From NCBI RefSeq assembly GCF_000423425.1, contig NZ_AUHY01000015.1, positions 1-53,247 of the forward strand: a stretch of 53,247 bases of DNA. The letters are read 5' to 3'. Below the pieces are notes generated by a model, which did no database searches, had not been told where the DNA came from, and worked only from the letters and a program-made list of their open reading frames with translations. Positions within the stretch are counted from its first letter, which is position 1. Each line of letters begins with the position of its first letter. Positions 15,138 through 24,306 of this stretch are shown here, one piece after another. The position numbers and the translations under genes were made by a program. This DNA is from Meiothermus rufus DSM 22234. GTDB lineage: Bacteria; Deinococcota; Deinococci; Deinococcales; Thermaceae.

Positions 15138-15998
15138 ATGCAGTCCGACACCACCGCGCGTCTCCTCATTACCTGCCCCGACCGCCCCGGCATCGTGGCG
15201 GCGGTCTCGAACTTCCTCTTCAACCACGGGGCTAACATCACCGCTTTGGACCAACACTCCACCGATCCCGAGGGGGGGCTTTTCTTCATGCGCCTGGAAT
15301 TCCAAACCCCCCATCTCGATGTTTCGCGGGAGATTTTGGAAAAAGCTTTTGCCGAGCGGGTAGCCGCCCGGTTTGAGATGGACTGGTGCATCGCCTATGC
15401 CGCTGATGTGAAAAAGGTGGCCATCCTGGTCTCCAAATACGACCACGCCTTGCTCGAGCTTCTGTGGAGGCACGCCAACCGTGAACTGCCCTGCCAGATC
15501 ACCCAGGTCATCTCCAACCACGAAACCCTCAGGCCCGAGGTGGAGCGCTTCGGCATCCCCTATCACCATGTACCGGTGGATAAGGATCGCAAAGAGGAGG
15601 CCGAGGCCCGGATGCTCGAGCTGCTATCGGGCAGCGACCTGGTGGTCTTGGCCCGCTACATGCAGATTCTCAGCCCCCATTTCGTGGCCCAGTACCCCAA
15701 CCGCATCATCAACATCCACCATTCCTTCCTGCCTGCCTTTGTGGGGGCCAATCCCTACAAGCAGGCCTATATCCGTGGGGTCAAAATCATCGGGGCCACC
15801 GCCCATTACGTGACCGAGGAACTCGACCAAGGGCCCATCATCGAGCAGGATGTGGCCCGCGTTTCCCACCGCCACGACGTAGCCGACCTGGTGCGCTTGG
15901 GCCGCGACCTCGAGCGCACCGTGCTGGCCCGGGCGGTGGCCTGGCACTTGGAAGACCGCATCATCGTCTATGGCAACAAAACCGTGGTCTTTTCCTGA
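15138..15998 (+). CDS. purU: Formyltetrahydrofolate deformylase
   Basis: This 286-residue enzyme hydrolyses 10-formyltetrahydrofolate to formate and tetrahydrofolate, balancing the one-carbon pool and feeding formate to purine synthesis. An N-terminal ACT domain ([19 protein letters not shown]) is followed by a formyltransferase domain with [10 protein letters not shown], which carries the catalytic Asn and His, and [17 protein letters not shown]. Length is normal. The ATG follows GGGGGG; a TAGCCT box 10 bases upstream may be its promoter. It is divergent from the histidine kinase gene. Confidence 0.95.
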   Translation: MQSDTTARLLITCPDRPGIVAAVSNFLFNHGANITALDQHSTDPEGGLFFMRLEFQTPHLDVSREILEKAFAERVAARFEMDWCIAYAADVKKVAILVSKYDHALLELLWRHANRELPCQITQVISNHETLRPEVERFGIPYHHVPVDKDRKEEAEARMLELLSGSDLVVLARYMQILSPHFVAQYPNRIINIHHSFLPAFVGANPYKQAYIRGVKIIGATAHYVTEELDQGPIIEQDVARVSHRHDVADLVRLGRDLERTVLARAVAWHLEDRIIVYGNKTVVFS

Positions 15999-16012
15999 GT
16001 CTCATAAACCGG

Positions 16013-16045
16013 CTTCACGTCGTCTTCACCGTGGCTTGCTACCTT
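16013..16045 (+). promoter_or_regulatory. Direct repeats and -10 box ahead of htrA-like gene
   Basis: CTTCAC at 16013 and again at 16024 (11-base period) stand about ten bases upstream of TACCTT (16040-16045). This is the spacing of OmpR/PhoB-type activator boxes that replace a -35 element. The activator is not identified. Confidence 0.4.
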
Positions 16046-16065
16046 GGAAGAAGGAGGTTTTTGAG

Positions 16066-17307
16066 ATGTCTATGAGAAGCGCCTCGATTGTTTTGGGCCT
16101 CCTGCTGGTCGTGGGGGGTGGGGTGGCCTGGTTTAACCTAAGCAAAAGCCAGGCGCCCCTCGAGCCGACCCCCGCTGCTCAGGCGCAGGCCCAGTCCTTC
16201 GATCCCAACCGGGCCCTTTTGGAAAACGAGCGCAACACCATCGAGGTGGTTCAGCGTACCGGGGATGGCGTGGTCTTCGTGGCGGTGCGCAGTGCCCCAG
16301 CCAGCCGCGACCTGGGGTTTTTTGCCCCCTTCTTCCAGCCTCAGCCCCAGGAGGGCACCGGCTCGGGGTTCGTGATAGACCAAGAGGGGCATATCCTCAC
16401 CAACTACCACGTGATTGAGGGGGCCGACCAGATCACCGTGCGTTTCCACAACGATCCCAAAAGCTATCCCGCCCGGGTGGTGGGCCGGGCCGAGCCGCTG
16501 GATATGGCCCTGATTCGGGTACAGGCCCCGCGCGAGAAGCTCAAGCCCATGCGCCTAGCCGACTCCGACCAGGTGCGTGTAGGGCAGAAGGCCATCGCCA
16601 TGGGCAACCCCTTTGGTCTGGAGTTTACCGTTACGGAGGGCATTGTCTCGGCCATCCGGCGCAACCCCAACGACGGCAGTGCCAGCGGCAAGGGGGCCTT
16701 CGTGCCCACCGTTATCCAGACCGATGCCGCCATTAACCCCGGCAACTCGGGGGGGCCTTTGCTGAACTCGCGCGGGGAGGTCATTGGCATCAACACCTTC
16801 ATCTACAGCACCACTGGAGTTTTCGGGGGCCAGGCCCAGTCGGCGGGCATCGGTTTTGCCATTCCCATCAACCTGGCCAAGCAGTACCTGGCCGACCTCA
16901 AGGCCGGCAAGGACATCACCGCCGAAGAGATCATCCGCTCGAGGCCCCGCCTGGGGATCACCCTTTCCCTCCTGCCCATGAACCAGTACCCCGAGAATAT
17001 CCGCCGGCAGAACCGCCTGCCTGAGACCGGTCTCATGATTCAGCAAGTAGAGCGCGGCGGTCCGGCGGAGCGGGCCGGGCTGCGCTCCGCGACGCGCAGC
17101 GTGCAGCTTCAGCTGCGCAGCGGCCAGGTGATTGAGCTAGGGGTGAACGGGGATGTGCTGCTCGAGGCGGATGGCAACCCCATCACCAACATCAACGACC
17201 TGCGGGCGGTGTTGCTCTCTAAGAAGCCGGGCGAGGCGGTCGTCCTCAAGGTCTGGCGCGACGGTCAGACCCGCGAGGTGCGGGTGGTGCCCCAGATTAT
17301 CCGCTGA
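16066..17307 (+). CDS. HtrA/DegP-like serine protease
   Basis: This 413-residue trypsin-like protease has an N-terminal hydrophobic anchor or signal (about 7-23), so it acts in the periplasm or at the membrane. The catalytic triad is His115 (LTNYHVIEG), Asp146 (EPLDMALIRV) and Ser228 (NPGNSGGPLLN). A single PDZ domain follows (about 310-413, with PAERAGLR and EADGNPITN). It belongs to the HtrA group that degrades misfolded envelope proteins under heat or envelope stress. The start has GGAGG at good spacing. A tandem CTTCAC repeat upstream suggests stress control by an OmpR-type regulator. Confidence 0.93.
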   Translation: MSMRSASIVLGLLLVVGGGVAWFNLSKSQAPLEPTPAAQAQAQSFDPNRALLENERNTIEVVQRTGDGVVFVAVRSAPASRDLGFFAPFFQPQPQEGTGSGFVIDQEGHILTNYHVIEGADQITVRFHNDPKSYPARVVGRAEPLDMALIRVQAPREKLKPMRLADSDQVRVGQKAIAMGNPFGLEFTVTEGIVSAIRRNPNDGSASGKGAFVPTVIQTDAAINPGNSGGPLLNSRGEVIGINTFIYSTTGVFGGQAQSAGIGFAIPINLAKQYLADLKAGKDITAEEIIRSRPRLGITLSLLPMNQYPENIRRQNRLPETGLMIQQVERGGPAERAGLRSATRSVQLQLRSGQVIELGVNGDVLLEADGNPITNINDLRAVLLSKKPGEAVVLKVWRDGQTREVRVVPQIIR

Positions 17308-17330
17308 TTTTGCCAGAGTGGGGGGCTCCG

Positions 17331-20048
17331 TTGGTACGCCGCTTTGTCGCCCTTTGGTGGGCGCTGCTGACCACGGTAGGGCTGGCCCAGTTCGACCCCA
17401 CTCAGGCCTGGTTCACCCTGCGCACCGAGCACTTTGACATCCACTACCCCCAAGGCCTCGAGGCGCCCGCGCGAGAGGCAGCCTGGCACGCTGAGCGGGC
17501 TTACCGCCTGCTGGCCGCCGACTTCGAGCCTCCCCCCGGACGCTTGCAGCTGGTGCTGGCCGACGTGGGCGACGTAGTCAACGGCTTTGCCGACCCGGTC
17601 AACCTGGTGGCGGGCATCTACACGGCCCAGTTTCGCCTGGCCGATTTCTTCAACCCCCGGTTGGACTCCTGGTGGGAGGCGGTGGTCTTTCACGAGGTGG
17701 CCCACCTCTTCGACCTAACCCAGACCCAGGGGCCCCTCAAGGAGCGCACCCGCATCTTCGGCCAGCTTCCCGCCCAAAGCGCCATCAAGCCCTTCCCCTT
17801 TGTGGAAGGCGCGGTGGTGTATTTGAAGTACAAAAAGCTGGGCGAGTCGCGCCTCAACGAGGCCATTACCCGGATGTTCCTGCGCCAGATGGCCCTTTTG
17901 GGGGCATTCCCCAGTTTGGACGAGATTCGCCAGGCCTATGGCCGCACTCGCTGGCCCTACCTGGGCTTTCTGGTCTACAACTATAGCGCCTGGCTGGTGC
18001 GCTACCTCGAGGAGCGCTTCGGCCCCGAGGCCTACACCCGCTTCAGCCGGGTCAACGCGGGCATGCTGGCCCTGAAGGATTTCAACCAACCTTTCCTAAA
18101 AGCCTTTGGGGTCTCCCTCGACCAGCTCTACGCCGATTTTGTGCGCTGGTTGCCGGAGCAGTTTGCTGAGGAGATCGCCCGCATCCGTGCCCAAGGGCTA
18201 ACCCCAGCCGTCCGTCTTAGCCAGCTAGGGTTTTTCAGTCAAAGCCCCACCGATTCGCCGAGTGGCCTGGTGTATGCCCATACTTCTCCTTGGCGCAGCG
18301 GCCTGCGCCTGGTGCAGGAGGGGCAGGACCGTGAGCTGTGGAGTGGTGCGGCTCAGTACCCAGAGTGGTCGCCCGATGGGCGCTATCTCTTGTTTGTGGC
18401 CCGCAGCGCCCAGGGGCCCTACCGGGTGGAGAGCGATCTCTACCAGTACGACTGCTTAGAGGGCCGCGTGCGGCGGCTTACCCAGGGCCAGCGGGTCTAC
18501 TACGCCCGCTACGCTCCCGATGGTCACAGCATCTTCCTGGCCCGCAACACGGCGGACGGTTCCACCGAGTTGGCCCGCTACTTCCCCGCGCTAAAGCAGG
18601 TGCAACCCCTGCGGCGCTTTCCCCAACAGGACGGGGTGATTCACTCCTTGGCGGTGGCTCCCGACGGCCAGAGCCTGGTGCTAGCCCTGCTGCGGCGGGG
18701 GGGCTTCCAGGACTTGTATCTGTACACCCTGGCCAGCGGGGCCCTTATCCCCCTGACCCAGGATAAGAACGTGGAGCGCGACCCGGTCTATAGCCCGGAT
18801 GGGCGGTATGTGCTCTACAGCGCCGATGTGAACCAGGTCTACAACCTCTACGCCTACCGCCTGGAGGACGGGGCGGTCTTCCAGGTGACCAACCTGCTGA
18901 CCGGGGCTTTTGAGCCCACGTTCGCCCACGACGGGCAGCACCTGATCTTCACCGGTTACGACGAAAGCGGCTACAACCTCTACCAAATGGCCTACCGGCC
19001 GGAAGCCTGGAAACGGGTGGTTTTGGCCCACGAGCCGCGGCCCTCCCCCCAGCCGGTGGCGGAAGGGCCACCGCCCGAGCCCTACGACCCCTGGCCCTAC
19101 CTGGTACCCCGCTACTGGCTCCCCGTAGCCGGGGTGGGGGGCTTTGGTCTGAGCCCTCTTTTGGGGGTTTCTCTGTCCGCCGCCGACCCGGTGGGCCTGC
19201 ATGGCTATGCCCTCGAGGCCGGTTTCGGTGGCGGGGGGGAGCTGTACTACAATCTGGCCTACCGCTATACCGGCCTGGGCTTCCCCCTCACCCTACAGCT
19301 TGCTGGTCTGGGACGCCACAATCTTCAGGGCTTGTCGGCCTCCTTCTGGCTACCCCAGGGCAGTCTGGGCCTGGGGTACCTGCGTTCGGACAGGCTCGAG
19401 CCGGCCCTCGACCCGGAGCGAAATACCGTCACCCACAGCTTTTCCTTGGGCCTACAGGGGGCCAGTACCAGCGCTAGCGACTTGTTTCGCCTGCGCAACA
19501 GCCTGCGTGTGGTGGGCACGGCCTTTGTGCGGGAAGGCCACCCAGACTGGCAGTACAGCTTGCAGGCGGCTTTAGGCTTCCAGTTCAGGCTGCCCCTAGA
19601 GGAGGCTCACCTGGTTGGGCTACGCCTTGGGGGAGGTTGGACCACCTCACCTTTGGCCCTGGATGCCTTTGACCTGGGAAGGGGCCTGTTGGGGCTGGGG
19701 AGTGCCCCAGTGCTGGCCGTGCGGGGCTACGGGCCAGGCCAGCTCCGGGGGGCCCAGGCCCTGGCCGGTGCGCTGGAATACCGCCTGCCCCCCTGGCGCC
19801 TCGAGCGGGGCTGGGGCAACTGGCCCCTTTTCTTCGAAGACCTAAGCCTTACCCTATTCGCCAATGCCGGGGTGGCCGGTTCGCCTTTGGACTGGAACCA
19901 GATTCGCTTTTCCATAGGGGCTGAGTTGCGGCTGGGCCTGACGCTGTTTTATCTGGCCCCCGGCTACAGCCTGGTGTTGGGCGGGGCCCAAGGGCTGAGC
20001 GAGCCTGCACCGCGGTTTTACCTTAGTCTGGTTATACCGGGTTTGTAA
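17331..20048 (+). CDS. Secreted metalloprotease/beta-propeller/outer-membrane barrel protein
   Basis: This large protein (about 905 residues) has a signal peptide (MVRRFVALWWALLTTVGLAQ when the TTG is read as Met). Residues 121-125 are HEVAH, a zinc metalloprotease motif, with FVEGAV near 158 offering the third ligand, as in MA-clan peptidases. Then come about five PD40/TolB-like propeller blades (PEWSPDGRYLLF, ARYAPDGHSIFL, LAVAPDGQSLVL, PVYSPDGRYVLY, PTFAHDGQHLIF). The last third has strand-rich, Omp85-like barrel sequence ending FYLSLVIPGL. It may process or fold exported proteins at the outer membrane; this is inference. TTG 17331 has GGGGGG upstream; an alternative TTG at 17310 is in frame. 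Confidence 0.75.
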   Translation: MVRRFVALWWALLTTVGLAQFDPTQAWFTLRTEHFDIHYPQGLEAPAREAAWHAERAYRLLAADFEPPPGRLQLVLADVGDVVNGFADPVNLVAGIYTAQFRLADFFNPRLDSWWEAVVFHEVAHLFDLTQTQGPLKERTRIFGQLPAQSAIKPFPFVEGAVVYLKYKKLGESRLNEAITRMFLRQMALLGAFPSLDEIRQAYGRTRWPYLGFLVYNYSAWLVRYLEERFGPEAYTRFSRVNAGMLALKDFNQPFLKAFGVSLDQLYADFVRWLPEQFAEEIARIRAQGLTPAVRLSQLGFFSQSPTDSPSGLVYAHTSPWRSGLRLVQEGQDRELWSGAAQYPEWSPDGRYLLFVARSAQGPYRVESDLYQYDCLEGRVRRLTQGQRVYYARYAPDGHSIFLARNTADGSTELARYFPALKQVQPLRRFPQQDGVIHSLAVAPDGQSLVLALLRRGGFQDLYLYTLASGALIPLTQDKNVERDPVYSPDGRYVLYSADVNQVYNLYAYRLEDGAVFQVTNLLTGAFEPTFAHDGQHLIFTGYDESGYNLYQMAYRPEAWKRVVLAHEPRPSPQPVAEGPPPEPYDPWPYLVPRYWLPVAGVGGFGLSPLLGVSLSAADPVGLHGYALEAGFGGGGELYYNLAYRYTGLGFPLTLQLAGLGRHNLQGLSASFWLPQGSLGLGYLRSDRLEPALDPERNTVTHSFSLGLQGASTSASDLFRLRNSLRVVGTAFVREGHPDWQYSLQAALGFQFRLPLEEAHLVGLRLGGGWTTSPLALDAFDLGRGLLGLGSAPVLAVRGYGPGQLRGAQALAGALEYRLPPWRLERGWGNWPLFFEDLSLTLFANAGVAGSPLDWNQIRFSIGAELRLGLTLFYLAPGYSLVLGGAQGLSEPAPRFYLSLVIPGL

Positions 20049-20118
20049 GCGGAAAATCTGCTTTGTTCTGAAACTTTCCTGATACAAAGACGGGATGCTG
20101 AGCCGGACTGGAGGTCTG

Positions 20119-21048
20119 ATGGCAACCCGTCGTACCCCTATCTCCCGTGTACCGTCCCACCTAAAGAGAGGCTTTCTCACTAGAGGGGAAGCCCTCGAGG
20201 CCCTCTGGCTGGTGGCCCCGGGGGTGGGCTTGCTGTTGATGTTCATGGTCTGGCCCACCCTGAATGCGTTCTGTCTGTCTTTTCACCGAGAGGACCTGCT
20301 GGGCAGGGAGCAGGTCTGGGTGGGTCTGGCCAACTATGCTGAGCTGCTGCGCGATTCGGCTTTCTGGCGCTCGGTGGGGGCCACCTTTGCCTTTGCCACT
20401 ATTGTGGCCCCACTGCAGCTTTTGCTGGGCTTGCTGGCTGCTTTGATGGTGGCTCGCCCCTTTCCTGGAGTAGGACTGTTCCGCACCCTCTTCTTTCTAA
20501 CGACCGCAGTGCCCACAGCGGTGGCTGCAATTGCCTGGGGATGGTTTTTGCACCCGGTGGGTGGAAGCCTGAACCGCTGGCTTGAGGCTTTGGGTCTCCC
20601 CGCCCAACCTTGGTTGACCAGCCCTGAACTGGCGCTGCCCACCTTGGCTGTGGTGACGGCCTGGGCTGGGGTGGGGTTCACCGCCATCCTGCTCACAGCG
20701 GGACTGCAACAGATTCCCGAAGACCTCTACGAGGCTGCCCGGATCGATGGGGCCAACGCCTGGACGCAGTTTTGGCGCATTACCCTACCGCTTTTATCGC
20801 CCACCTTGTTCTTGGTGGGCCTCCTTACCCTGCTCTCGAGCCTTACCGCCTTTGGCCAGATTCACCTGCTAACCCGGGGAGGTCCTATGGAAAGCACCAC
20901 CGTCTGGGTTTATCGCCTTTACCAGGATGCGTTCTTCAATTTCCGCTTCACCTATGCTGCGGCCCAGGCGGTGGTTTTATTCCTGGTGCTGTTGCTGTTG
21001 GCGGCTTTGCAGTTCCGCCTCCTAGGTGGGAAGGTGCACTATGCCTAG
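20119..21048 (+). CDS. ABC transporter permease, UgpA/MalF-like
   Basis: This 309-residue inner-membrane permease has about six membrane helices and the EAA loop EAARIDGANAWTQFWRITLPLL that contacts the ATPase. It is of the carbohydrate uptake (CUT1) class, like UgpA. It is first in a three-gene operon with a UgpE-like permease and a binding protein. GGAGG lies just upstream of the ATG. No ATPase gene is present in the operon. Confidence 0.9.
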   Translation: MATRRTPISRVPSHLKRGFLTRGEALEALWLVAPGVGLLLMFMVWPTLNAFCLSFHREDLLGREQVWVGLANYAELLRDSAFWRSVGATFAFATIVAPLQLLLGLLAALMVARPFPGVGLFRTLFFLTTAVPTAVAAIAWGWFLHPVGGSLNRWLEALGLPAQPWLTSPELALPTLAVVTAWAGVGFTAILLTAGLQQIPEDLYEAARIDGANAWTQFWRITLPLLSPTLFLVGLLTLLSSLTAFGQIHLLTRGGPMESTTVWVYRLYQDAFFNFRFTYAAAQAVVLFLVLLLLAALQFRLLGGKVHYA

Positions 21049-21865
21049 TCTACCGCGTTGGTTGGCCCGTCCGCTTTTCTACCTGGCTTTGGGGGTATAC
21101 GCCTGGCTTCTGATCCTGCCCCTGTTGAGCCTGCTTTCAGCCAGTTTCCGCAGCGAGGCTGACCTATACACTCCCGGTCTGTGGCCGCCACAGCCGACCC
21201 TCGAGGCCTACCGGGAGGCTGTGCAAAAACACCCGGTGGGCCGCTATCTTTTGAACAGCCTGCTGGTCTCGCTGAGCATCACCCTAGGGGTGCTGTTCAC
21301 CTCGGCCACCCTGGGCTACGCCCTAGCCCGTATCCGCTTCGCAGGGCAGAAGCTGTTGTTTGGCTTTGTGGTAGCTGTTTTGTTGATCCCCGACGAGGTG
21401 ACCTTTCTACCCCGCTACCTCCTGGTGCAGCAGCTGGGTTGGATCAATAGCTACGCTGCGCTAATCGTGCCTTTTCTGGCCTCGCCCCTGGGCATCTTCC
21501 TGCTGCGCCAGTTTCTCAAAAGCCTACCCCAGGACCTCTTTGACGCAGCCCGGATAGACGGGGCTGGCCACCTGCGCACCCTCTGGCATGTGGCCTTGCC
21601 CCTGGCTGCTCCGGCTCTAGGAGCCTTGGGAGCGCTTTCTTTCTTGGGGGCCTGGAACATGTACCTCTGGCCCTTGGTAGTGGTCAACCAGAACCAGATG
21701 AAGACGGCCCAGGTGGCCATCGCTCAGGTGCAAAGCGTAGAGGTCTCGAGCTGGAACGTGGTAGCGGCAGTGGCCATCCTAGTGCTGCTGCCTACTTTGC
21801 TGGCCTTTTTGCTCGCCCAGCGAACCTTCATCCGGGGGATCGCTCTAGGCGGGCTTAAGGGATAA
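21041..21865 (+). CDS. ABC transporter permease, UgpE/MalG-like
   Basis: This 274-residue permease has six predicted membrane helices and the EAA motif FDAARIDGAGHLRTLWHVALP near the C-terminal half. It is the second CUT1 permease subunit and pairs with the UgpA-like protein. The ATG overlaps the upstream stop by 8 bases (ATGCCTAG), indicating coupled translation. The longer reading from 21026 lacks support. Confidence 0.9.
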   Translation: MPSLPRWLARPLFYLALGVYAWLLILPLLSLLSASFRSEADLYTPGLWPPQPTLEAYREAVQKHPVGRYLLNSLLVSLSITLGVLFTSATLGYALARIRFAGQKLLFGFVVAVLLIPDEVTFLPRYLLVQQLGWINSYAALIVPFLASPLGIFLLRQFLKSLPQDLFDAARIDGAGHLRTLWHVALPLAAPALGALGALSFLGAWNMYLWPLVVVNQNQMKTAQVAIAQVQSVEVSSWNVVAAVAILVLLPTLLAFLLAQRTFIRGIALGGLKG

Positions 21866-21877
21866 GGGAGGAAGAGC

Positions 21878-23188
21878 ATGAAGAAGCACGGGTTTGGTCT
21901 GCTGGTAGGCGTAGTGTTGGGCAGCCTAGGTCTAGCCCAGCAACGGGTGACCATCGACTTCTGGCACTCCATGGGTGGGGTGCTGGGCGAGGCCACCGAG
22001 GCTTTGGTCAAGGACTTCAACGCGGCACAGAACCGGATTACGGTTCGCAGCCAGTTTGTGGGTTCCTACGACGAGGGCCTAAACAAGCTGCAAGCGGCCT
22101 TGCGCGCAGGGGGGCAGGGCCGGCCCCACGTTATCCAGGTCTACGATATCGGGGCCCGTTTTATGGCCGACTCGGGTGCTGTGATACCGCTGGAGGATCT
22201 AGCCCGGGCCAACAACTTTGACCTCTCGCAGTTCGTGCCCCAGCCCCGTAACTACTACACGGTGGATGGCAAGCTTTACGGGTTGGCCTTCAACAGCTCC
22301 AATCCCATCCTTTACTTCAATGCCCGGGCCTTGGAGGAAGCAGGCATTCCCTACCGCAATACCTGGAGCCTGGCCGACCTCGAGACCGCTGCGCGCAGGC
22401 TGACCGTCAAGGACGCCTCGGGTAAGACCCTGCGCTACGGCCTCTCCATTCCTATTGATAGCTGGTTCGTGGAGCAGTTCTCCTATAACTCGGGCCAGTT
22501 CTTTTGCAACAACGAGAACGGTCGCAAGGCTCGAGCCACCGAGGTAACCTTCAACAACCCCGCAGCCGTGGCCTTCCTCGATACCTGGGCCCGGTTGGTA
22601 CGGGAAGGGGTGGCGGCCAACACCGGGCGCAACTGGGCCGACAGCCAGAGCCTTTTCGCCCAGGGACAGGCCGCCATTGCCATCTACTCCACGGCCTCGC
22701 TGACCGGGGTGTTGCGTCAGGTGGGCAATCGCTTCCAGGTGCGCACAGCTTTTTACCCCTACCTGCAGGAGCGCAACGGCACTGCTATCGGAGGGGCTGC
22801 GGTTTATCTGATCCGAGGCTTCCCGGAAGCCGAAACCCAGGCAGCTTGGGAGTTTATCCGCTTTTTGCTGCGTCCGGAAATTCAGGCTAAATGGATCATT
22901 GGCACTGGCTACTTCCCGGTGGTGAGGGGGGTGACCGAGCTGCCCAGTGTGCGGCAGGCCTATGTGCGCCAGCCCAACTACACCACCGCGGTGCGGCAGT
23001 TGGAAACCTCCAAGGTCAACAACGCTTCGGCGGGTTGCTTGATGGGCGGGTTTACCGAGATTCGCCAGATTGTCCAGTCGGCCATTGAAGAGGCCCTGAG
23101 GGGCAAACCAGCCCAGCAGGCCCTTAGCGAGGCTAAAGGGCGAGCGGATGCGGTGCTAGCCCGCTACAATGCCAGCGTGCGGCAGTAG
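21878..23188 (+). CDS. Extracellular solute-binding protein, UgpB-like
   Basis: This 436-residue substrate-binding protein has a signal peptide (MKKHGFGLLVGVVLGSLGLAQ). The mature start VTIDFWHSMGG, then VPLED-like VIPLEDL, YYTVDGKLYGLAFNSSNPILY and NNASAGCLMGGFTEIR, resemble glycerol-3-phosphate or sugar binding proteins of cluster B. It delivers substrate to the two permeases encoded just upstream. The exact ligand cannot be told. The gene has a GGAGG-type site and is followed by a strong terminator. Confidence 0.88.
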   Translation: MKKHGFGLLVGVVLGSLGLAQQRVTIDFWHSMGGVLGEATEALVKDFNAAQNRITVRSQFVGSYDEGLNKLQAALRAGGQGRPHVIQVYDIGARFMADSGAVIPLEDLARANNFDLSQFVPQPRNYYTVDGKLYGLAFNSSNPILYFNARALEEAGIPYRNTWSLADLETAARRLTVKDASGKTLRYGLSIPIDSWFVEQFSYNSGQFFCNNENGRKARATEVTFNNPAAVAFLDTWARLVREGVAANTGRNWADSQSLFAQGQAAIAIYSTASLTGVLRQVGNRFQVRTAFYPYLQERNGTAIGGAAVYLIRGFPEAETQAAWEFIRFLLRPEIQAKWIIGTGYFPVVRGVTELPSVRQAYVRQPNYTTAVRQLETSKVNNASAGCLMGGFTEIRQIVQSAIEEALRGKPAQQALSEAKGRADAVLARYNASVRQ

Positions 23189-23195
23189 TTCTTAG

Positions 23196-23232
23196 AAACC
23201 CAGCGCAAGCGCGCCTGCTGCGCTGGGGTTTT
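23196..23232 (+). terminator. Bidirectional terminator after the Ugp-like operon
   Basis: AAACCCAGCGCA (23196-23207) pairs with TGCGCTGGGGTTTT (23219-23232), ending in a T-run. It also serves the convergent C39/TPR gene ending at 23235. Confidence 0.85.
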
Positions 23233-23234
23233 GC

Positions 23235-24287
23235 TTACCTCGAGCCCTGCAAGCCTTGCAACGCCAAAGCGGCCTCGCGGTAGCTGGGCCGGTAACGCAG
23301 TGCACTTTGAAGATCGGCCAGGGCTTCCCTTTGCTGGCCCAAGGCTTGGCGGGCTAAGCCGCGCCAGTAGTAGCTCTCCTCGTGGTCGCCAGCCCGGCGC
23401 AGCACATCGTTGGCCAGGGCCACCATCTCTGGGTAGCGCCCAGTCTTGAAGTAAGCCTCGTAGGGGCCGAACTGGTACCACAGCATCCGCCAGGGCCAGG
23501 GGCTGGCCACATCAGCCGGTCGGCGCGGGTCGAGGTGGAGGTCTGGTGGGAGCTGGCGTGAGCGGTCGTAGGCCCTGGCCGCTTCCTGGGCCAGGCCCAG
23601 CCGGAGGTAGGCGCTGCCCAGGTTGAACCAGGCGAAGGCGTTGCCCGGGGTGCTCTGGCTTTCGTGACGGGCCACCTCGAGGGCCAACGACCACGCTGTG
23701 GCCTCGAGGCTGCGGCGGCCCAACAAGGCACTTAGGGCTGCCTCACGGCTTTTGGGATAGACCACCAGATAGGTGCGGTTAAACACCTGCCAAAGCCGGT
23801 CTAGCTCGCCATAGCGCAAGGTCACCTTGGGGCCGAGGTAGCTATCGAAGGCGTTGAAGTGGCCCTGACGCTCGTCGTAGCCCACCAGCAGGCGGTAGTG
23901 GCCCATCCCACCGTGGTCGGGGGTAATGAACCAGGTCTCGACCACCACCGGGAAACCCCCGGCCAGCAGACGCTTGAGCAGACCCAGGTCACCGGCCACA
24001 CCCAGGTGCACCCCAAACCCTTGCTGGCGGGCATAGGCGGCCAGTTCCTCGGGGCTCACGTTTTTGTCGTTTTTGTTAGGCTTGAGTACCGGGGCAATCT
24101 GGTACTGGGTGGCCGGGCTACCCCAGAAGCTCAGGGCCATGCCTAAGGTGGCCGGGCCACAGTTGTTAAAGCGCTGGTACTCGTGGCGAGCCCCGCTCAG
24201 GAAAATGCTGGCAGGCTGGGCCCAAGCGGGCAAAAGAAGGAAGAAGAAAGTCCAGCCGAGGGCTTTTTTACCTGAAGTTGTCCGCAT
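23235..24287 (-). CDS. Secreted C39-like cysteine peptidase with TPR domain
   Basis: This 350-residue protein has a signal peptide (KKALGWTFFFLLLPAWAQ) and a papain-like C39-type domain: Cys43 in NNCGPATLGMA, His130 in GGMGHYRLLVGYD and Asp148 in FNAFDSYLG. The second half is helical with TPR repeats (AWFNLGSAYLRLGLAQEAARAYDRS and later YYWRGLARQALGQQREAL). In the C39-like group some members are peptidases and others process or bind peptides. It is followed on the same strand by no related transporter gene, so this is not a standard bacteriocin exporter. A housekeeping role outside the membrane is likely but unknown. Confidence 0.8.
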   Translation of the reverse strand: MRTTSGKKALGWTFFFLLLPAWAQPASIFLSGARHEYQRFNNCGPATLGMALSFWGSPATQYQIAPVLKPNKNDKNVSPEELAAYARQQGFGVHLGVAGDLGLLKRLLAGGFPVVVETWFITPDHGGMGHYRLLVGYDERQGHFNAFDSYLGPKVTLRYGELDRLWQVFNRTYLVVYPKSREAALSALLGRRSLEATAWSLALEVARHESQSTPGNAFAWFNLGSAYLRLGLAQEAARAYDRSRQLPPDLHLDPRRPADVASPWPWRMLWYQFGPYEAYFKTGRYPEMVALANDVLRRAGDHEESYYWRGLARQALGQQREALADLQSALRYRPSYREAALALQGLQGSR

Positions 24288-24306
24288 TGTTCCAGTATGG
24301 CCTATC

